Source: Comamonadaceae bacterium UBA2334 | GTDB lineage: Bacteria > Pseudomonadota > Gammaproteobacteria > Burkholderiales > Burkholderiaceae_C | Length of the DNA stretch: 26,331 nucleotides | Direction of reading: 5' to 3' | NCBI GenBank assembly: GCA_002344885.1 | Contig: DDUQ01000009.1 | Span: 510 to 26,840 of the forward strand | In this document: piece by piece, positions 22,750 to 26,331 of the stretch | Numbering within the stretch: position 1 is the stretch's first letter | Layout of the letters: each line of letters starts with the position of its first letter | Position numbers and translations under genes: made by a program | The notes under the pieces: model-generated | Database searches by the model: none | What the model saw: the letters and a program-made list of their open reading frames with translations, nothing else | Told to the model about the DNA's origin: nothing

Positions 22750-23154
22750 GTGACCGATTTGCTGAGTGCGCTGTTGCGCGGTGTGTTCATGTTGGCGGCT
22801 GGTTTGCTGGTGCTGGGCGTGGCGGCAGTGCTGTTGCTGTTCACCCTGGCTTTTGTGCTGGTGGCGTGGATCAGGGGTGTGCTGACGGGCAGACGGCTGA
22901 GCTGGCAGTCCAGTTGGGCGCACGTGCAACGCTCGGCGGCCTCTGCCATGTGGCAAAAGTACCAGCAGACCTACCAGCAGACCTACCAGCGGACTTCACG
23001 CCCAGGTGCGCAGGCGGCTGCCACCAGCCAGGGCAGCAGGCCTGCCGGTGGCGCACAGGGTGATGTGGTCGATGTGGACTTTCGCGAGGTGCAGGACCCG
23101 CACTGCCCACCGGCCGATCCGCCGCACCGCATCGGCAGTGATGGCCCCCGCTGA
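22750..23154 (+). CDS. Small membrane protein of unknown function
   Basis: This 134-residue protein has a GTG start, chosen because AAGGAC lies about nine bases before it and the reading frame then begins directly with V-T-D-L-L-S. One long hydrophobic stretch (about 8-38) could form one or two membrane helices. It is followed by a basic segment (R-G-V-L-T-G-R-R) and a soluble tail. The tail includes Y-Q-Q-T-Y-Q-Q-T-Y-Q-R-T, encoded by a 12-base tandem repeat, and ends with an acidic V-V-D-V-D-F-R-E-V motif. I do not recognise the family. It lies between the exonuclease gene and the convergent rsmI and is probably cotranscribed with the exonuclease (66-base gap). Confidence 0.65.
   Translation: MTDLLSALLRGVFMLAAGLLVLGVAAVLLLFTLAFVLVAWIRGVLTGRRLSWQSSWAHVQRSAASAMWQKYQQTYQQTYQRTSRPGAQAAATSQGSRPAGGAQGDVVDVDFREVQDPHCPPADPPHRIGSDGPR
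22960..22994 (+). repeat. 12-base tandem repeat inside the small membrane protein gene
   Basis: The unit TACCAGCAGACC occurs at 22960-22971 and 22972-22983, followed by a diverged partial copy to 22994. Being a multiple of three, it repeats Y-Q-Q-T in frame. It is a likely site of slippage and length variation between strains. Confidence 0.8.
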
Positions 23155-23207
23155 AACCAGACCTGCCCATGCACCTGCGGCCACCCGAGCGGGTGGGCTG
23201 CGGCGGG

Positions 23208-24158
23208 TCAGTCGGTGTCGGGTTGAGCAGCTTTCCAGGCCAGTGCCGCTTCGTACAAGGTGTTTTTGGGTTGCCGGGTGATGTCGGTGGCCAGCCTGAC
23301 AGCGGTTTTCACCGGCAACTCGGCCAGCAGCAGGTGCAGGGTGTGCAGCGCCTCGGGCGGTAAGCCGTCGCCGGTGTGGCCGGTCTGGTGAAGCGGATGC
23401 AGCACCAATGCAAATTCGCCCTTGCAACGCTGGGGGCGTGCGGTCAGCCAGGAGGGCAGGTCGGCACAGCTGACGGTGGCCACTTCCTCGAACTGTTTGG
23501 TCAGCTCCCGACCTACAGTGATCAGTCTGTTTGATAAAAAAGATAGTGCCGAGGCCGTTTCCTGTATGCGGTGGGGGGCTTCCAGTATCACAATCGATCG
23601 CGACTCTGTCGCCAGCGCCTGGACCGCACGCTCGCGCTCCTTGGGTTTGCTCGGCAGGAAGCCGATGAAGGCAAAGCCGGTTGCGGTGGGGTCAGCGGGG
23701 GTCGGCTCGATGCCTGCCGCGCAGAGCAAGGTGGTCACGCTGCTGGCACCCGGCACGGGCATCACACGCCATCCCGCATCGCGAACGGCGCGAACCAGCC
23801 GGGCACCGGGGTCGCTGATGGCGGGTGTGCCCGCATCGCTCACATACGCCACGCGTTCACCTGCTTGCAGCCGGGCCACCACGGCCTGCGATGCCTCGGC
23901 TTCGTTGTGCTGGTGAAGGGCCAGCAGCGGTTTGTGCAGCCCGTACTGAGTGAGCAGGGCGGCCGTGTGGCGGGTGTCTTCACAAGCCACGGTGTCGGCA
24001 CGCTCCAGCACCGTCAGGGCGCGCAGGGTGATGTCGGCCAGGTTGCCGATGGGGGTGGCCACCACATACAGGCAACCCTCGGGATAATGCTGGCCACCCG
24101 CAGCGGCTTGGGCAGCCGACAGGGCGAGGTGGAAAGAGGCACCAACAGGGGAGTTCAA
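23208..24158 (-). CDS. rsmI: 16S rRNA (cytidine-1402-2'-O)-methyltransferase
   Basis: This 316-residue SAM-dependent methyltransferase of the tetrapyrrole-methylase fold 2'-O-methylates C1402 of 16S rRNA. The family hallmarks are Y-V-V-A-T-P-I-G-N-L-A-D-I-T-L-R-A-L (31-48), C-E-D-T-R-H-T-A, V-A-Y-V-S-D-A-G-T-P-A-I-S-D-P-G and P-G-A-S-S-V-T-T. The start is the question. The most likely in-frame initiator is the TTG at 24158-24156, with GGAA about seven bases before it. It gives a normal short lead before Y-V-V-A-T-P. The nearest alternative, a GTG at 24236, would overlap the divergent yraN by 79 bases and add unrelated residues. The E. coli counterpart (yraL) is also divergent from the yraN region. 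Confidence 0.93.
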   Translation of the reverse strand: MNSPVGASFHLALSAAQAAAGGQHYPEGCLYVVATPIGNLADITLRALTVLERADTVACEDTRHTAALLTQYGLHKPLLALHQHNEAEASQAVVARLQAGERVAYVSDAGTPAISDPGARLVRAVRDAGWRVMPVPGASSVTTLLCAAGIEPTPADPTATGFAFIGFLPSKPKERERAVQALATESRSIVILEAPHRIQETASALSFLSNRLITVGRELTKQFEEVATVSCADLPSWLTARPQRCKGEFALVLHPLHQTGHTGDGLPPEALHTLHLLLAELPVKTAVRLATDITRQPKNTLYEAALAWKAAQPDTD

Positions 24159-24595
24159 TGGCAGGTTCCGGATCGTCAGGGTGGGCCACCGGTCGCAGCA
24201 CCCGCAGTGTGGGTGCTGCCGGTGAGGCGGCTGCACAGGCTCACCTGGAGGCGGCAGGTTTGCGCCTGGTTGCGCGCAATTTCAAGTCGCCAGGCCGAGG
24301 TGGCGGTGAGGTGGACTTGATTATGCGTGAGCCCGACGGCACGCTGGTGTTCGTCGAAGTGCGTCAACGCGCCCACGCGGCATTCGGTGGTGCCGCCGCC
24401 AGTGTGGGCTGGGCCAAGCAGCGTCGCGTCATTTTCGCTGCGCGCCACTACCTGCAACGGCTCCCTGCGCTGCCGCCCTGCCGTTTCGATGTGGTCGCCT
24501 TGCAAGGTACACACCCGACCGTCGATGCGGACATGTCGGCAGACGTCCGCATCGAGTGGATACGGGGTGCCTTCGACGCGACTGGTTACAGCTGA
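24158..24595 (+). CDS. yraN: YraN family (UPF0102) nuclease-fold protein
   Basis: This 145-residue protein has the restriction-endonuclease-like fold pattern of the YraN family: G-A-A-G-E-A-A-A-Q-A-H-L at 19-30, R-N-F near 40, G-G-G-E-V-D-L-I at 48-55 and L-V-F-V-E-V-R-Q-R at 63-71. The E/D...EVR arrangement resembles a metal-dependent nuclease site. The biological role is not settled, though some relatives are linked to natural transformation or Holliday junction processing. AGGGGAG is ideally placed before the ATG. The start codon shares base 24158 with the probable TTG of rsmI on the other strand. It is the first gene of a yraN-diaA-dolP block. Confidence 0.9.
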   Translation: MAGSGSSGWATGRSTRSVGAAGEAAAQAHLEAAGLRLVARNFKSPGRGGGEVDLIMREPDGTLVFVEVRQRAHAAFGGAAASVGWAKQRRVIFAARHYLQRLPALPPCRFDVVALQGTHPTVDADMSADVRIEWIRGAFDATGYS

Positions 24596-24646
24596 TGCTT
24601 GGCCCGCGTGGGCGGTGCCTGGCAGGCTGCCTTTATCATCGGCGCC

Positions 24647-25216
24647 ATGTTATTGCAGCGGATTCAACAGCAGTTCATTGACAGCGCAGACCTCGGGTAC
24701 CAGTGTGCCGAAGCCCTGGGTGCCCAGGTTGAGGCGGCCATATCGGCTGTTCAGGCTGTGGTCACGGGCGGTGGCAAGGTCTGGGTGCATGGTGTAGGTG
24801 CCGGTGCAGCCCTGGCACCCCTGTTTGTGGCGCAGTTTGTCGGCACCTATGACCGGGATCGGCCGGGTTTGCCCGCCGTGCAACTTCCTGCCGACGCGCC
24901 GGTACGATCCCTTGCGGCGCTGGCCACGGCAGACGACCTGTTGCTGCTGATCGGTGCCCAGGGTGGCGCTGCTGTGGCGGCCGCGCAGCCTTTGGTAGAT
25001 GCCGCACACGAGCGCGACATGCCTGTGGTGGTGCTCGGTGCGTTGGGCAATGGCCTGCTGACGCATGGTTTGCGCGATACCGATGTGAATGTGTGTGTGC
25101 CGCACACCCGTGCGGCCCGGATAACCGAGATGCACCTGCTGGTGCTCAATTGTGTTTGTGACGGTGTCGATGCCCTGTTGCTGGGCGATGCCGCAGAGAT
25201 GGAGATGGCAGCATGA
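24647..25216 (+). CDS. diaA: DiaA-like SIS-domain DnaA-associating protein
   Basis: This 189-residue SIS-domain protein resembles phosphoheptose isomerase, and it is often annotated as such. Three features point to DiaA instead. The N-G-G-S-A-A-x-A-Q-H segment of the isomerases is replaced by H-G-V-G-A-G-A-A-L-A. The C-terminus R-I-T-E-M-H-L-L-V-L-N-C-V-C-D has N168 where the isomerase has its catalytic His. The neighbours match E. coli yraN-diaA-dolP. E. coli DiaA is a tetramer that binds DnaA and promotes timely replication initiation. D-R-P-G-L-P-A at 71-77 is another shared segment. The stop overlaps the next start in ATGA. The ATG at 24647 is used; a TTG at 24599 would add 16 residues. 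Confidence 0.85.
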   Translation: MLLQRIQQQFIDSADLGYQCAEALGAQVEAAISAVQAVVTGGGKVWVHGVGAGAALAPLFVAQFVGTYDRDRPGLPAVQLPADAPVRSLAALATADDLLLLIGAQGGAAVAAAQPLVDAAHERDMPVVVLGALGNGLLTHGLRDTDVNVCVPHTRAARITEMHLLVLNCVCDGVDALLLGDAAEMEMAA

Positions 25217-25866
25217 CAACCCCTGTGTTCCAACGATTTGCGTCGGCCGCCTTGCTCGCGGCTGCACTGGGTGGCGGGCTGAGCGCCTGTGCCCCCCTGG
25301 TGGTGGGCGGTGTGGCCACCGGCGTGCTGGTGGCGACGGACCGGCGCACTTCTGGCATCCAGCTGGAGGATGAGGGCATCGAACTGAGGGCTGCCAACCG
25401 CCTGCGCGATGCGCTGGGCGACAAAGGGCATGTGAATGTCACCAGCTTCAACCGCCAGGTGTTGTTGACCGGCGAGGTGCCCACCGAGCAGGACAAGGCG
25501 ATGGTCGAGCGCGTGGTGGGTCAGGTGGAAAACGTGCGCCTGGTGGTGAACGAGCTGGGCGTGATGGGCAATTCCAGCCTCACCCAGCGCTCGAATGATG
25601 CGCTGGTCAGCGGCCGCGTCAAAGCGGCGATTGTGGATGCGCGTGACCTGACCATACACGCCTTCAAAGTGGTGACGGAACGCGGCACCGTGCACCTGAT
25701 GGGCCGCGTGACACAGCGCGAAGCCACCCGCGTCACCGACGTGGTGCGCGCCGTGCAAGGCGTGCAGCGCGTGGTGAGGGTGTTCGAGGTGATTTCCGAA
25801 GAGGAATTGGCCCGCATCCAGCCCAAGGCGGAAGCCAAGCCAGCGCAAGGATCTGCTACCTACTGA
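25213..25866 (+). CDS. dolP: Dual BON-domain outer membrane lipoprotein (DolP/YraP-like)
   Basis: This 217-residue lipoprotein has the signal sequence ending L-S-A-C (C26), a perfect lipobox. Two BON domains follow (about 54-122 and 131-197), each with the N-V...G-x-V-x-x...A-x-x-x-V...V-x-x-V-x-N/R pattern. BON1 contains V-L-L-T-G-E-V-P and BON2 V-H-L-M-G-R-V-T-Q-R-E-A. A polar tail rich in K and A ends the protein. E. coli DolP localises to the outer membrane at division sites and supports envelope integrity. The gene is translationally coupled to diaA (ATGA), as in the enterobacterial locus order. A GC-rich hairpin lies just after the stop. Confidence 0.92.
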   Translation: MTTPVFQRFASAALLAAALGGGLSACAPLVVGGVATGVLVATDRRTSGIQLEDEGIELRAANRLRDALGDKGHVNVTSFNRQVLLTGEVPTEQDKAMVERVVGQVENVRLVVNELGVMGNSSLTQRSNDALVSGRVKAAIVDARDLTIHAFKVVTERGTVHLMGRVTQREATRVTDVVRAVQGVQRVVRVFEVISEEELARIQPKAEAKPAQGSATY

Positions 25867-25872
25867 GCCCCA

Positions 25873-25903
25873 GGGCTGCACTGACGTTCACCGGTTGCAG
25901 CCC
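25873..25903. terminator. Possible bidirectional terminator between convergent genes
   Basis: GGGCTGCA (25873-25880) and TGCAGCCC (25896-25903) form a perfect 8-base stem with a 15-base loop, seven bases after the dolP-like stop and before the convergent dehydrogenase. There is no T-run on either side, so it may act as a processing or stability hairpin instead. Confidence 0.4.
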
Positions 25904-25956
25904 GGCCAAACGTGGCGCAACCGCTGTCCACGCCTGTTCAGGCCAGCCGTGTGGGC

Positions 25957-26331
25957 TCAGTCAGCAGGTTTCTGCAGCCGCTTGATCAGGCTGGACGTGT
26001 CCCACCGGTTGCCGCCCATGCGTTGCACGTCGGCGTAGAACTGATCCACCAGCGCCGTGATGGGCAGACGCGCGCCGTTCTGTCGCGCTTCGTCCAGCAC
26101 CAGACCCAGGTCTTTGCGCATCCAGTCGACGGCAAAACCAAAGTTGAACTGGTCGGCCACCATGGTTTTGCCGCGGTTGTCCAGTTGCCAGCTTTGCGCG
26201 GCACCTTTGCCAATCACGTCCAACACCAGGTTCATGTCCAAGCCGGCATGCTGGCCGAATGCAATGGCCTCTGACAAGCCCTGCACCAGCCCGGCAATAC
26301 AAATTTGGTTGACCATCTTGGCCAGCTGGCC
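25957..26331 (-). CDS. 3-hydroxyisobutyrate dehydrogenase-type NAD(P)-dependent oxidoreductase (N-terminal part outside window)
   Basis: Only the C-terminal 124 residues are in the window; the gene continues beyond base 26331. The visible part begins G-Q-L-A-K-M-V-N-Q, the active-site helix of the beta-hydroxyacid dehydrogenase family, with its catalytic Lys and the conserved Asn four residues later. It then shows E-A-I-A-F-G and D-W-M-R-K-D-L, all typical of this family. Members reduce or oxidise 3-hydroxyisobutyrate, tartronate semialdehyde or similar beta-hydroxy acids; the substrate cannot be chosen from the fragment. It is convergent with the dolP-like gene. Confidence 0.88.
   Translation of the reverse strand, partial: GQLAKMVNQICIAGLVQGLSEAIAFGQHAGLDMNLVLDVIGKGAAQSWQLDNRGKTMVADQFNFGFAVDWMRKDLGLVLDEARQNGARLPITALVDQFYADVQRMGGNRWDTSSLIKRLQKPAD

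Noticed and set aside
22960..22994. Short tandem repeat as a CRISPR-like array
   Set aside because: The units are adjacent 12-mers without spacers and are in frame within a coding sequence.
24647..25216. Phosphoheptose isomerase (GmhA)
   Set aside because: The isomerase NGGSA...QH segment and catalytic His are absent, while the C-terminal and neighbour pattern fit DiaA.

Overview
The window is about 26.3 kb of GC-rich bacterial chromosome. Protein families and local gene order suggest a motile betaproteobacterium of the order Burkholderiales, most likely Comamonadaceae. The clues are a nag-type gentisate cluster, FlgO-type and YjfB-type motility proteins, CheV, and an rsmI / yraN-diaA-dolP block. 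This placement is inferred from gene content, not from a database search. I see no rRNA, tRNA, CRISPR array, transposase or integrase. Both end genes are cut by the window: formate dehydrogenase on the left and a 3-hydroxyisobutyrate-dehydrogenase-type gene on the right.

Left part (1-5935): the molybdenum catalytic subunit of an NAD-linked type formate dehydrogenase lacks its first residues. It is followed by a lone RhuM-family gene of visibly lower GC, a zinc-free quinone-oxidoreductase-like dehydrogenase, and a divergent metal-resistance pair. That pair is a CadR/PbrR-like MerR regulator and a short CDF-type cation transporter, with a MerR-style 19-bp-spacer promoter and dyad between them.

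Aromatic catabolism (5936-10372): an operon on the minus strand encodes the complete 3-hydroxybenzoate to gentisate to central metabolism route. In transcription order the genes are 3-hydroxybenzoate 6-hydroxylase, gentisate 1,2-dioxygenase, fumarylpyruvate hydrolase and glutathione-dependent maleylpyruvate isomerase. A divergent MarR-family regulator sits upstream, with a palindrome and a repeated 9-mer in the shared intergenic region.

Motility and signalling (10398-15519): a YjfB-family small protein lies behind a near-perfect sigma-28 (FliA) promoter. Next come a proline-tailed putative lipoprotein overlapping a FlgO-family protein, a membrane diguanylate cyclase, CheV, and a 100-residue miniature rod/hook-like flagellar protein. 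No core flagellar structural operon is in view, so this is an accessory motility island. It is the part of the window with the least described biology.

Right part (15587-26331): a DinG-type Fe-S helicase, an AT-rich island, a long-chain acyl-CoA ligase with a periplasmic chalcone-isomerase-fold protein, and a divergent SDR dehydrogenase. After these come a DnaQ-like DEDDh exonuclease with an N-terminal RGRP motif, a small membrane protein, and the rsmI / yraN-diaA-dolP locus. In that locus the divergent start codons of rsmI and yraN appear to share one base pair. The last gene is the partial dehydrogenase.
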